Below, piece after piece: positions 52,980 through 64,000 of a stretch of DNA of 64,000 nucleotides (the first letter of the stretch is position 1; the number at the start of each line of letters is the position of its first letter). The translations under genes and the position numbers were made by a program. The stretch is from assembly GCA_021234155.1 (NCBI GenBank), contig JAJEKV010000001.1, positions 15,755,491 to 15,819,490 on the forward strand. The letters are read 5' to 3'. The DNA is from Isoetes taiwanensis (taxonomy: Eukaryota; Streptophyta; Lycopodiopsida; Isoetales; Isoetaceae). Under the pieces are notes generated by a model, which was not told where the DNA came from, did no database searches, and saw only the letters and a program-made list of their open reading frames with translations.

Positions 52980-55900
52980 AAGAGAGCTAAGGCTAAAGGC
53001 TGAAACACAAGATGAATGAGTAATAAGTGATTTTGCGATTATCAATGAAAATGCATGTGCTAATATCTTGATCATTTTGATAGTTGATTACGGAAATTTT
53101 GAAGATCGGTAGTCAAGAATGCTGAAATCTTGAAGGAAATTCTCCTTTGCAAAATCAAAGAAAACTTGGCAATGGGGCTTTGCAAGATATTCAGAGTGGA
53201 CTTTTGCGACTGAAGGACCTAAATGGAAATATTGTGAATATTGAAGGCGTATTGTGTGTTCAGGCATAATTAAGAAATTTAATTTGATAAGCGGTTATGT
53301 GATTTGGGATATAGGGTGACATTTGAAATTTGGTACAATGTAATGTTTTCTCAAGATAGATTGAAGTTTTATGTTAAAGAGTTGGCAACTTGTTTGAGCT
53401 AAACAACCTTGTGCATTGTGAATTGTAAATGCAATATCACGAAGTTGGGCGAGGTATGGCATAATAGACTAGCACACCGCAGGACTACAAAAGAAATTAG
53501 AAAGTGCATAAAGCTAGGCACATAGATTATTGTGACAGCAAAACAAATCATATATGTGAAGGGTGTGCTCTAGGAAAATTCCACGGGTTGCCTTTTACTA
53601 AAGACAATCTAGGCTCTTTGCAAACAACTGGAACTGGTGCACTCAGACACGTGTGGTCATTAAATGTAAGAAGCGGAGGTAACAAAGGTACTTCATAACA
53701 TTTCTTGATGACTACTGTTCGAAAATGTAAACATATTGCTTGGAAAAGAAATCCTGAAGCTTTAAATGCATTCAAGCAATATGTGGCGAAATGGAAAGAA
53801 GCGGGACATAAGCTAAAATGCATTAGATCGGACCGTGGTGGAGTATTTATCAATAAAATTGAGAACTTCTTGCATTGCACTTGGCATCAAAAGGAAATTA
53901 ACATCTGAGATACACTCCTCCAACAAAATGGGGTGTCCCGAAGGAAAACCGAGAACAATTATGGTCTGTCAGTCTATGCTAAAGAAAGTGGCTTTACCAA
54001 ATAGCCTTTGGGTGCGACTTTACAAACTGCCATAGAAATTGAGAACATACTCCCTTCCTCCGCTTCATGGAAATATACCAAGCATTGTATATGGAATCCA
54101 CGAAGCAAAATTAGATACATGAAATATAAAGTTTATGGTTGTTTGGTATACTCATGTTCCTTGAATTGAGAAAAAAATTGGACAATAGAGCTGAGATTGG
54201 ATTTTGGTGGGTTATGACAATGAAGCTAAAGGATATAAGTATATATAATCGAAACAAAAGACCATTATAATCATTAGAGATGTTCTATTCAATGAAGGGG
54301 TATTATATAAGCATAGATCTGAGAGAAAAGGGATAAGGTAGTTCCTAAATTCACAGGCAAATGGCTAAATTTGAAACTGATGATATAGATGATTCGAGGA
54401 AAGAGATTGAGCGGGTTATTCATAATGTGAAGAAAATAGGCATAATACCTTTGGAAAAGCGGAGTGGAAGAGAGTCAAGGTCATGCAGCAGGAATTGGAG
54501 CACTGGCTCTGGTAGCCGCAGGGAACCAAGACAAGACATACATGAACCTATCAAAATTAGGAGGAAAAGAAAACACCTGGCGAGAAAGATTAATTGAAGA
54601 AGCAAGTTAGAAGATAAACCTTGTAAGCGAGGCCCGAGCAGGCAAAAGCGAGGGCGTATTGAAGCAATAGAGCATGAACAAAATATTGGCAATTCTAGAA
54701 GATGAAATTATACCACAAACTTTTGAAGAGGTCTTGGAGTCTTGAGATAAAGAAAAGTGTTGGATGGCGGCTATGAGATGAACCCAAATCATTTGAGGAC
54801 ACCAAGACATATGAATTAGTCAAATCTGATGGAAATCGAGAATATCATAGAGGAGTAAATGGCTGTACAAATTAAGGAAGTAATCGGATGTGAGTAAAAT
54901 TCAAGGCAAGATTAGTAGCTCAAGGCTTCACTTTCGAGAAAAGGCGGAGATTATGATGAAACCTACTCACCTATAGTAAGCTCCGCAACATCCGAATCCT
55001 GTGGCTATGGCAAATGCTCTAAATTTAGAGAATTGCACCATATGGATGTCAAAGCGACTTTTGAATGCAACTCTTGAGGAGGAGGCATTTATGAGCTTAA
55101 GCACAGTTTTGAGCAAGGGAAAAAGCATGATATGGAAACTAAATAGAGTATATGGATTAGCGAGTCACCAAAGTGGTACCTTGTATGAATCAATTCTTGC
55201 AGAAACACAGGGGATTTGAAGTTGCGAGAATGATGGCAACTTGTATAGATTTAAGCAAGGGAAGAATCTTTGTATAATTGCATTATATGTGGGACATTTG
55301 CATTATGATAGCAATCCAATCAAAATTCTAAACCCACATGCAAGGATATTTTGAAGTCCGTTTTCAAATGGCAGGACCTAGGTGAACTTAAAAGTTCCTA
55401 GGTATAAGTTGTGAGAAATAGAGAGCAAAATGGTTAAGGCTGCACCAAAGAGAAACATATGCGAGAATATGCTCCAGAGATTCAATGCGAGAAGCAAAGC
55501 CCGACAAAATTCCAATGACGAGGACGAGGGTTGACATATGTACAAATCAAGCGAAGAAGACATTGCGAAATGGAAATATTCCCTCTGGGCATTAATTGGA
55601 TCTTACTATGCCAGCCAATAATACTTCGACTGACATAGCTTATCTTGATCAACATCTTGGCGGAGAAATCACAATGCAACCCGGAGAACAACTGGGAGGC
55701 TGACTAAGCAGTTCTGAGGAAATATCCTCAGCGGCGCTCAAAGGACATGGTAATTGTTTCAATTCAGAAAATCTAATCATGAAATGCTATAGTGATGCAG
55801 ATTGGGGAGGGACTTACATACAAGAAGATCAACCGGGGGTATGCAATATTTCTTGGAGGAGGAGTGATCTCTTGGAGATGTAAAGACAAGCTGCCGATGG

Positions 55901-56225
55901 CAATGAGCTTTCAATTTGAAGCGAGAATATGCATCCAATTTTGCATTAGTAGCAAAGAAGTAGTGTGGCTAAGAAGGCGTGCAAATGAGTTGTGAACAAA
56001 TGGAACCTCTTGATATCACGGACAGATAGTCAAAAGCTGCATAGCAATTGTAAGAATCACATTGCATCATAGCCGGGACCAAACATATTGAATTAAGTAT
56101 GCATTTCATAAGAGACCTTCAGCGACAAAGGATAATCTATATGAAGTATATTGAAACAAACAAGCGAGTTGTAGATATTTTCACCAAGAGCACTGCGGAA
56201 AGAAAACAAATATGTACTTTAAAGG
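52980..56225 (+). pseudogene. Copia pol: protease, integrase, RT, RNase H
   Basis: The protease region (about 53,030-53,300) is too damaged to show D-S/T-G. HNRLAHR near 53,460-53,480 and CEGCALGKFHGLPF near 53,556-53,597 form the pre-integrase zinc region. Integrase follows: FLDDYC near 53,702, IRSDRGGVF near 53,822-53,850 and NG-V-x-EG near 53,925-53,945 carry the three acidic residues. RT contains ARLVAQGF at 54,907-54,930; at the YxDD position (about 55,283-55,297) I read YVGH, so the catalytic pair is lost. RNase H contains DADWGG near 55,794 and GGGVISW near 55,855-55,877. VDIFTK near 56,171-56,188 is the usual C-terminal motif. Frame breaks cluster where CAG or CTG would be expected. 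Confidence 0.85.
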
Positions 56226-56263
56226 CAAGTTAAATGTGAGTAATTTACAGACTTATAAAATTT

Positions 56264-56274
56264 GGAAGGAGGAG
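56264..56274 (+). promoter_or_regulatory. Polypurine tract of the copia element
   Basis: GGAAGGAGGAG lies directly before the 3' LTR start (TGATAAG at 56,275). This is the position and composition of the plus-strand primer for reverse transcription. Confidence 0.88.
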
Positions 56275-57110
56275 TGATAAGTTTTCAGCAGTAAATGCGT
56301 GATGCAATCATGAAGCGTGTGATGGTTGCATCTAGAATACATGTGGCTTGAGACAATGATCTGATGAACACAAATTCTGCTGCATGAAACCTAAGTTGAA
56401 TGATGACTCAAGCATTCTAATGTACCGCTATGAGAGCGGTGGCGTGGAATTAGGGCAATCATGTAATTATCACAAGTGCGATGGTGATGATAGGTTGCCC
56501 GGTTAAGTGCCGGTAAATTTAAATAAATTGAATATTGAGAACCTAATGTTATCACCATGGTGAACTTGAAGAAGAAAGTAAGATAAAATTGAAATTAAGA
56601 TTCAATAGTTAAAGGCCAATTTTTTATGAGAGATCACAGTAAGGAGATTGTGCACCCGGCTAAGTTTAGATGCATTTGTCTGTGGGATATATCTTTGGGA
56701 TGAGAATTGGCGGGATAGGAAAGTAAGTTTTCCTTAACTTGCGGATTGAAGATTATGTAGAACCACGGTGAACAATGGTACATAGCGGTGCTTTACTGAA
56801 GTAGATCGGCTGGGAAGAATGCATAATGCTCAAGTCAAGGCATTTCTGATGTCGAGGTCAATGCAGATGAGCGATAGCGCATTATATGATTTTAAAGGTT
56901 TAAAGCCAATGGTTTTATTGACCATTAAGCGTTATTTTCCTATAACATTGAGTTCAAGTTTACATTAGTGGAGATTAGGGGAACCATATTGTGGCTCTCA
57001 CTAGAATTCTCATTGCACTGAGTTCATGTAGATCTTGAATTGGAAAAATCTTGCTAGGCATTTTTGTCATTACACTTGTAATAATCACAATCTTGCCTCT
57101 AAATTTATCA
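56275..57110 (+). repeat. Copia 3' LTR
   Basis: 836 bp with TG...CA ends. Exact blocks shared with the 5' LTR include 'ggtgatgataggttgc', 'tttaaaggtttaaagcc' and 'gatcttgaattggaaaaatc'. Confidence 0.93.
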
Positions 57111-57394
57111 AAGGGCATTTGACAACCATTGCACAACATTCCAATATGACATTGACGCCATAATAGATAAAGATAAACTTTTTATAGACTGTAACCTCGT
57201 AATAGATGGAAGGATAAGATAAGGATTCTATCTTGGCATGCTCAAACCTGTGGCACACGTTTGAGGCCCACAAAAAGATCTCCACAAAGAAGCCTGCGCC
57301 CCCCAATCTGCCCCACAAGAAGTTGCGCCCACCTAGCTGTTTGACAGTGCCTTCCTTAGAAACATGGCTGCACCTGCAAGCAAAATGAAGCAAT

Positions 57395-57500
57395 AAACAA
57401 TAGACTGGGGGATTCGAACCCCCTGCGCAATGCACAACTCCAAGCAATCTGCCCGCCCTTAAAGACAGGGGCTATTCCCATGCACAATGACATATTCTTT
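57395..57500 (-). repeat. tRNA-like SINE head, minus strand
   Basis: On the minus strand, 'gggggttcgaatccccc' (57,407-57,423) is a perfect T-arm with a B box. Upstream, 'gggcgggcagattgcttgg' (about 57,440-57,458) is an A-box-like segment. The arms other than the T-arm do not fold into a normal cloverleaf and the terminal stem does not pair, so a tRNA-derived SINE or a degenerate tRNA is more likely than a working tRNA gene. Confidence 0.48.
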
Positions 57501-59890
57501 GTCCCATGATTTTTACAGTTCTTTCTTCCACAAGCATGCATATGACATACAAATCTGGTTTTCAACAATGAGAAGCACTTTTACATGCAATCCATATACA
57601 GTTTCCACATCCTTCTTTATAATTTTTATGGCTTTTCCTGATACACAACATCTATCAAACTTTCTAGAAATGAATCAGGCTTTCCAAATACACAATCAGT
57701 TGCCGCATTTTGCTCCTAAAATATCTGATATGAAGTCAATGTAACGAAAACTGAATTATACAATATCCTTTGCTGAACATATAATTGTCACAACATGCTT
57801 TGCTTGAAGATCACACGTTTTTTTCCCTCGGTACTGTATAGCAGGGAACAAACGAAAAATGAAGGAAGCTATTTGTCACAGGAATAGGCCCTAAGGGAAA
57901 CATCAACAATATGCTAATCCAAAAATTTGACATGCACCTAGGCCTCGGGGCTGACAGCACATTACAAATACCGCAGGAAATAAGACAAGAAGCTGCTTTC
58001 TTTTACTTCCCCTAAGCCGAACTCCATCTTCATGCCATAGCCCTACATATCCGCGTCTAGAAATTTTCTATAATTGATGTCTTCTCGGCCTTCGCCATGA
58101 GATGAAATAAGAATAGCGATTAACCCAACAAAATTAGTGCATACGCTTTAGGATCTTCCCTTTCTATTCACAGGTCAGGCGAGGGCATGCAGTATACTGC
58201 CCTTTTCTTCCGCTTCATCCGCTTTTGCTAAACCTAACCTACTAAATCTAACCTACTAAATCTAACCTAAGACCCTACGAAATCTAACAAATGAAAAACT
58301 AGAAATGGTAAGAATTCCTTTAGCCCTATTTGTATCGCATTTTTTACAATATACCCCACAAACCATTGAAACCTTACATTGAGTGCAAAATCAAGACCAA
58401 TTCTAGACCTTGAGACAAACAAGCCTATACGTCACATCTGCATCCAGCGCTCCATCTTTAAATCTTACTCAATACGTACATCCTTGCGATTGGAGCAATC
58501 CATTCTTTGCAAAACAATCGACCTCTCTGTCTCCCTCAAGTGCCCATTTCTTTACGTTTCCATAACTAAGATCAAGAAGAGACACTTGGTTTTCATCATT
58601 GCACAACCAAAATAGAAAGCGATTATGATCTTGGCCCAGCACAAAAGCACCATTGAAGCAACAAGCCAATCAATGGCTATCATGTTTTTCAACAAAACAA
58701 GGTCTTTGCGCCTGGAGGTTGCCCTCCGGGGCCAAGAGGGTGTTTTATATTTCTTGATTTTTTCATATCAATTTCTTTTAGAATGTATTGAAACATGCTT
58801 TGGAGCTAGTTATGTAAATTAGGATTTATGAATATAAGAAGATTTAAACTTTTCTTAGTCAAAAGTTCTGCGTTTTATTCACAAAATTATGGAGGTTAAT
58901 TCATACAGGCGAGGAAGAAAAAGGAAAACTACTAATAACTTCATGCTACTAGGCTTGAACTTTTCATTACGTGGTAGTGCTTTGGCATTCATGTATCACA
59001 ACCACCATGAAGTGTATTTTCATGTGAGTGTGTTTTCATGTTTTCTTGATTGAGTAGATTTAAATTGTGTTGAGTCTTATTAATGGCCTGAATAGGGAAA
59101 ATTATTTTTCTACTATTTTGTTTCTCGGTAGCACCATCACGTGCATGACTTGGCATTATACTTTTTTAATTGAAGGTACATATATATATATAGAAAAGGT
59201 TACAAAAACTTCTTTTCAAGGAGAAGGAACCTAAAAGAAAGGAGATCGTAAACAACCCGGTGGTGAGGATCATCCTAGAACTGTTTTAGTTTAGGATAAA
59301 CTAAATATTAAATTATCTTACTAAAAAGTCTCTAGTCATGGAATAGATGAATTGTTTAGTGATAGGATCTCGAGGTGATGGTTCCTGGTCTTCCTTACTT
59401 GTATATGATCTTCTAGAGTGGAATGTCGCGGTAAACACACATGCATGCTTTGCCTTGGCCATGTTGAACCGGCCTCTGCTATCCTTTGCTTGGCAAATTG
59501 GCTCTCTCCTTATATTTGTAGTTACGATCACAGCAGTACGGCATCTCTCCCATGTGCTCGGAACCTTTGGCTGCTCCAAATACGCTTGATCCATTAGTTG
59601 TGCATTAGGGTCCATCTTCCTCCACTTGAGAGTTTCTAGCAGCGAAATAAATTACCTGCTGTAATGAAGTCATCCATTAATCCCTTGAATCCACTTAACA
59701 TCAAATTGGAGCTGTTTGATTATTCCTTCGGGAGAATAATTTCACCATTAAAAGATAAAGAATTCTGCCCTTCCATATCCTCGAGGAGGAGGACAAAATT
59801 CTCAATCCTTGGGATTCTCACGGCATGAAAAATCCTTCTCACTTAAATGAATGAGATCATATCGAGAATTCGAGGCAAGCTCTAAAATCC
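57501..59890. other. Spacer, no gene assigned
   Basis: No family is recognised with confidence. A minus-strand frame at 58,469-58,669 has a protein-like composition (LLDLSYGNVKKWALEGDREV) but no family I can name. A short tandem 'ctaacctactaaat' repeats three times near 58,228-58,272. Frames near 59,313-59,615 may belong to the far end of the LINE on the minus strand, but this is not demonstrable. Confidence 0.45.
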
Positions 59891-60483
59891 ATTAGACCAA
59901 AGGCATCCTCTAAAAGATGATTTTCATCTCTTTTGCTCCAAGGCATCTTTCATGGACATGAAATTGGCCATAGATAATTTATATCTTTTTAGGAGTTAGT
60001 AGCAAGGCTCACAATACCAAGGGTGCGGATAAGATGACTTGGCTCGCCGGGTTAATGGGACTTTTCCATATGAAATTCAGATTCTTGATACATCTTTCGG
60101 CTGAACATTCCGGCTTTATATGAATAGTAGCTCCTTCACCCTCATGAGGATACTTGTATGCTCTTCTAATAGCATAACCTTCCTTTCAACTTCATTTTAG
60201 CCAGAGTTATCCTCATGAGTCAGTAATTATTCTTGATGGCATTAAGGACATTATCATAGAGGGTCTACAGTGCGCACTCCTTCATTAACCAAAGTGGACA
60301 CATCAAAGGTATAATTCCATTAGCATCAAAAGATCCTAGTAAAAATGATTCCCTTACTCTTCCATAACTTGGCTTTGTCGGGGAAAGTGGGGCAGAGACA
60401 GAGGATTAGGGTTGTTGGTGAGGATAATTTGGATTCGAAGATGGTTTTGATCCATGGAAAGCCCTTCTTTCCAAGTATACATT

Positions 60484-60585
60484 CCCTTAATTTGATCCCA
60501 AGCCTTGTGATCCACTTCTTGATAATACCTGGGTCCCTTAATTTGATCCCAAGCCTTGATCCACTTCTTGATAATACACAGGGTG
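60484..60585. repeat. 51 bp tandem duplication inside the LINE
   Basis: The segment starting 'cccttaatttgatccc' at 60,484 recurs at 60,535 with a 2 bp length difference. On the minus strand it duplicates the codons for LGIKLR and flanking residues, a recent local slippage or patch duplication in the dead element. Confidence 0.9.
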
Positions 60586-60599
60586 GATCACGAGGGACG

Positions 60600-62010
60600 G
60601 TCAAAGGAAAGAAGAAGATAGAATGGGGAAGCTCCATCTTTAAAGATCTCACCCATAAGGATGGCATTTTCCAATATAGTGCCCCTAATCGGGATAGAAG
60701 CCAGGGTGCTTGATGGAGTTATAACGGGCCTTATAAAGTACTTGGCGTAATGCCATCCACAGCTACTCAATATTGATTGATACGACTCCATTACTCTTAG
60801 ATTTGCAGCATTCTTTCGCAGAGACAGATTGCGGCACCTCACATTACGCCCCTGAGGCAATAAATCTACCAATAATTCCTGCAATTTGTTAGCAATCTTT
60901 TTTTGGGCAGAATAACGAAGATTGATACACGCAGAAGAAGAAATCATAAAATTAGCTATATTTGCCCTTCCCAGAGATATTTAGAGTTGAGTGTCAACCT
61001 TTTGTAGAATTTTCAACTATACTTCCCCATAAATCGAAGCATTATTACGATTGCAAAATAGGATACCAGGGATCTTTGAGCTAGTGTTAGGAGAGTTATA
61101 CCCATCCCATGATTCTGACCATCACCTCACCCTTTCCTTGATCCCTTGCTTGAATTGCTGACTTGGCATGGTTAATTTTACGTCTGAAGCCTCACCTGCA
61201 AATTCTCCAAGGATTCTCACGAACATTCATAATGGAATTCTCATCCATAGACATTAGGATAAAAGGTATCATCTGCCAAAATGCCCATTTAAATTTGATG
61301 CAGGAATTATCGGGGAAGTCTCGGACCTTTAATAAGGTTAGTATTTTTAGCAACATCCAACCTACAATGGAGGCTTCCATGTGATGTCGAGAAGCGAGGA
61401 AAGGGCAGGGGCAACCTTGTTTTACTCCCTCTGAATTGTAAAAGAAAGGGCTACATTCACCATTAATGAGTACATCGATCTTGAGTTGTACAAAATAGCC
61501 TCGAGGTGGAATACTTTCATTGCTGAAACCTAGAGCCACCTGCAACATCTAAATAAGAAATTCCAACTAGCATGCTCGAATGCCTTGGTAATATCAAGTT
61601 TAGGAGGGCCACATCTGATTGGAGTCTTTTGCCCATTGAAATTCCCAAAATAAATTTATTTACCACATTGTACAAAATAAACCTATATATATATCTTTGG
61701 TGGTGATTGAGAACTACTAATAATAAGATCGAATGGTTTTAAGTCTCAACCAATAGCTCCTGAAATGATTTTATAGATAACATTAGAGAAATGGGCTGTG
61801 TCAGAAAGGTATTGGGAGATTCAATCTTAGGAATTAAGGCAATGGCTAGTATTGATTCTTGCATCGGGATCTTAGTCTCCCTAAACTCATTGGCTATTTT
61901 GGTAATGCAATCTCAGCAGGGGCCAGTCTTCTTAAAAAATTCTGGCACGGGAGCCATCGGGGGCGAGTCTTCCCATTTTCCATATTCTTGACAACTTTGC
62001 AAAGCTCACT
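60600..62010 (-). pseudogene. LINE reverse transcriptase domain (minus)
   Basis: ILAIALIPKIESPNTF near 61,800-61,850 and the ISL-x-NVIYKII segment just after it are RT fingers. A KAFEHASW-like block near 61,575-61,600 holds the first catalytic acidic motif (F-D seen as F-E). MLQVALGFSN follows at 61,518-61,548. VLINGE then EGVKQGCP, with SPF after a frame change, near 61,400-61,470 form the Q-G-C/D-P-x-S-P motif. Downstream, INLRYSAQKKIANKLQELL at 60,870-60,930 matches the segment after the FADD box, which I cannot find intact. Confidence 0.75.
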
Positions 62011-62739
62011 ATTCACAAAAGGGTTTTGTCAGGATATGAGAGTTTTTGATCATCATTGACCTTTTTATTTAGACAAATAAATTCTTCCATAACCATGAGA
62101 TTGGAGTCCATGTTGGATCCCATAAGCTTCTTAAAGTGATGCATTGCCCGGCTTGTTTTGAGGTCTTTGTCATCCGGAGATACGGCATTATCATCCACTA
62201 TGACCTCATAAATATGGTTCCTCTTGACTCTATATGCGGCTTTGTTAAAAAGTACTTTGGTGCATCTCTCATCCTCCTTTGCTCTTTATTTTGGCCTTTA
62301 ATTTCCATCCTTTTTGCAATCTTTATCTCTTCAATCTCAATTTGCTTTTTATCTCCCCTTCACGCTCATCACTGTAATAATGCTTTGCCTTAAGTGCGAA
62401 GATGAGCTTTGTTTTGAATATAAATATTCTTGCCCCATTCTTTGAGCCAACATTTAATTTTTTTGGCAATATCTATCCACCAATACATCCATCACGTACT
62501 TCGGTAGGCGCCAGGATTTCCATTGATAATTTCTAACTTAGTCATAAAATCATCATTATCCATGGGGCTAATGTTCATTTTGAAATAAACTTTTCTCTTC
62601 TTGCGGCTGCACTCCTGAAATAGTATCTAACAGGGATAGTGTCGAATGAGTATATCCTTCAAGATTGTCTACTCTGCTGCTGCTATTCTACAAGTCTCTC
62701 CTCGAGTAGTACCTATCATATAGCTTGACAAATGGGGTC

Positions 62740-63370
62740 TACTCTATGGGTGAGACCAGCGAAAGCTTGAGGCTTGGTTGCGGCCAAAAGTTAAAATATG
62801 GGAAGAGAAGATTATCCATGCACATCTCTCACGAGGAAGAAGATTCCTAAAGTTTACATTCCTCATAAAAGCATACGTAACCATATTGAAATCTCCACCC
62901 ATGACACAACCCTCCACATCCAAGTTGCTTTCGGTACTTCTATTAGTGCTCCACATCAGGATCTTCGGAAGGTTCATGAAAAGAATAGACATTGGTAAAG
63001 AGCTATCTTGCCGCGAATTTATTACATAGCCTTTAAGTCACGCGCCATCTACCATTGGTATCATTAATCATGTAATCTCTTCCAAGTTTATTCTTTGACT
63101 CCAAGCAATGGCTATTCCTGAGGCAGGTTGTGCTTATGATAGACCAAATATTATAATTAGGAGGAAGAATATTAGAAATAATCCTTTCATGATTGGGATC
63201 ATGAATCTTATGTTCTTTGGATAAAAAGAATGTCAGGCTAAAGGTTAGATAAACAAACTTTAATTCTGTCCTTTTGATGCTATTATTAATACCTTGGAAT
63301 TCAAGTAATCATCTTGATAGTCCTAACATTTAAAACCTTATTGAATATTTTTAGCTATCTGAATTGAATA
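62740..63370 (-). pseudogene. LINE endonuclease domain (minus)
   Basis: KEHKIHDPNHERIISN near 63,165-63,215 corresponds to the E-T-K/H segment after the first strand. GGDFNMV at about 62,885-62,905 is the catalytic G-D-F-N block. The start (NVRTIKMI near 63,320) is a degraded form of the N-x-R-G-L opening. Stops occur between the blocks. Confidence 0.68.
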
Positions 63371-64000
63371 GTACCTTTTCTTAGGCTCACCCTAATAGGT
63401 CGAATAAATCTTTTTTGGCCTTCCTCTTTTTATATGTGACTCTTTGCCAATTTATATCTTAAGTTCTCATTATCCTCCACATGCTCCTCCTCTTTGTTAG
63501 TATTGGTGTCATCATAAAAAAATGAGAGGGCGATTTGAGGATAGGCTGATCATAAACCGGGAGAAATTTTGAATGAAAGGTCAATATTTTTTAAAGATGA
63601 GATTCAATTTTGTCAATCTTGAAATTACCTTCATAACTCACTGGTCCTCACCATTCTTAATACCACGATTCTTTATTCTTTGCTTTCCCCTTTGGATCCA
63701 TGATACACTTTGCTTGGTGTTCTTGAATCTCTCCATTCTTGTCCTAATAATAAGGGGAGGAATATCTATTCCCTTTTCCTCGGGTATTCCTTTGCCTTAT
63801 CCATATCCTTTTAGGCATTTTAGAATAATCAATTTTAAGGTTGAATACATTACTCGAGAAATCTTGGTTGTAATTTCCCTTCTCCCTCCGGATCTGATCC
63901 TCTTTGAAATGCACGAGGGAAGTGGTTAGGGAATATTTATGCTAACTTCCCGAGTTTTGAGAAATAGCTGCGGGTGGGATTTAGTCGAGAACCCGGAGGT

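Larger units (their letters stand above)
51122..57110 (+). mobile_element. Ty1/copia LTR retrotransposon with 5 bp target duplication
   Basis: A complete-length element of 5,989 bp. The 5' LTR starts TGATAAGTTTTCAGC and the 3' LTR ends TTTATCA, and AAGGG lies directly outside both ends (51,117-51,121 and 57,111-57,115). The inside order is gag with two zinc knuckles, protease, integrase, RT and RNase H, the Pseudoviridae-type order. A polypurine tract precedes the 3' LTR. The two LTRs share many exact stretches of 30-70 bp, implying a fairly young insertion, yet they differ by clustered small indels. The ORF is broken at many points as sequenced. Confidence 0.93.
59900..64000 (-). mobile_element. 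L1-type LINE, decayed, minus strand, truncated by the window edge
   Basis: On the minus strand, endonuclease-domain sequence (about 63,370-62,740), RT (about 62,000-60,600) and a C-terminal region (about 60,600-59,950) follow one another. The 5' part (ORF1) probably lies near or beyond 63,400-64,000. VSTLVNEGVRTVDPL near 60,240-60,285 matches the motif after the RT and zinc-finger linker of plant LINEs. There are many frame shifts. It is in the opposite orientation to the LINE at 27.6-34.6 kb. Confidence 0.68.

Noticed and set aside
57085-57447. Minus-strand frame of 120 codons and an ATG at 57,365 giving a presequence-like MFLRKALSNS
   Set aside because: The ATG frame stops after ten residues and the longer frame runs into the copia LTR end. 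There is no family match, although a broken exon cannot be excluded.

Overview
This 64 kb window is nuclear DNA of a land plant with a large, repeat-rich genome. The evidence is a SAUR-type auxin-responsive gene, a plant-style organellar bL31 ribosomal protein gene, a plant PLS-type pentatricopeptide (PPR) pseudogene, a Ty3/gypsy chromovirus with a chromodomain, a Ty1/copia element, two L1-type LINEs and a CACTA transposon. A gymnosperm or another giant-genome seed plant is my inference, based on the long decayed spacers and very low gene density. No bacterial, phage or CRISPR architecture is present.

Layout. 1-9.5 kb: AT-rich spacer with a gypsy integrase relic (about 4.0-4.6 kb, minus), an AT-rich minisatellite (6.4-7.2 kb) and a small repeat cluster (8.2-8.4 kb). 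9.54-9.74 kb: a short intact bL31-type gene (minus), with a candidate divergent first exon 186 bp away on the plus strand. 10-15.9 kb: spacer. 15.9-21.2 kb: a chromovirus on the minus strand (gag remnant, protease, RT, RNase H, integrase, chromodomain), with one LTR on the left and two LTR copies in head-to-head inverted orientation on the right. 22.2 kb: a tRNA-like SINE head. 23.04-23.38 kb: an intact intronless SAUR gene with TATA-like boxes upstream. 23.4-27 kb: spacer. About 27.6-34.6 kb: a decayed L1-type LINE (plus). 35-38.9 kb: spacer. 39.1-44.2 kb: a tandem duplication of a roughly 2.2 kb T-rich unit. The left copy carries a 731 bp CACTA-type element with a 3 bp target duplication, and the right copy preserves the empty site. 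46.53-46.66 kb: an uninterrupted (CT)63 microsatellite. 47.8-48.6 kb: a PPR pseudogene. 51.12-57.11 kb: a complete-length Ty1/copia element with paired LTRs of about 0.83 kb, a polypurine tract and the 5 bp target duplication AAGGG. 57.4 kb: a tRNA-like SINE head (minus). About 59.9-64 kb: a second LINE (minus) that runs off the right edge.

There is no pathway here. The host genes are isolated and the rest is mobile-element history. The most informative local events are the CACTA insertion with its paralogous empty site, the inverted LTR pair at the chromovirus, and a pattern in which differences between repeat copies and frame breaks in element proteins fall at or beside CAG/CTG trinucleotides. 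That pattern suggests base-calling or assembly error at CHG-methylated cytosines rather than ordinary decay. If so, the retroelement reading frames in this window are partly artefactually broken, and precise frames here should be read with caution.
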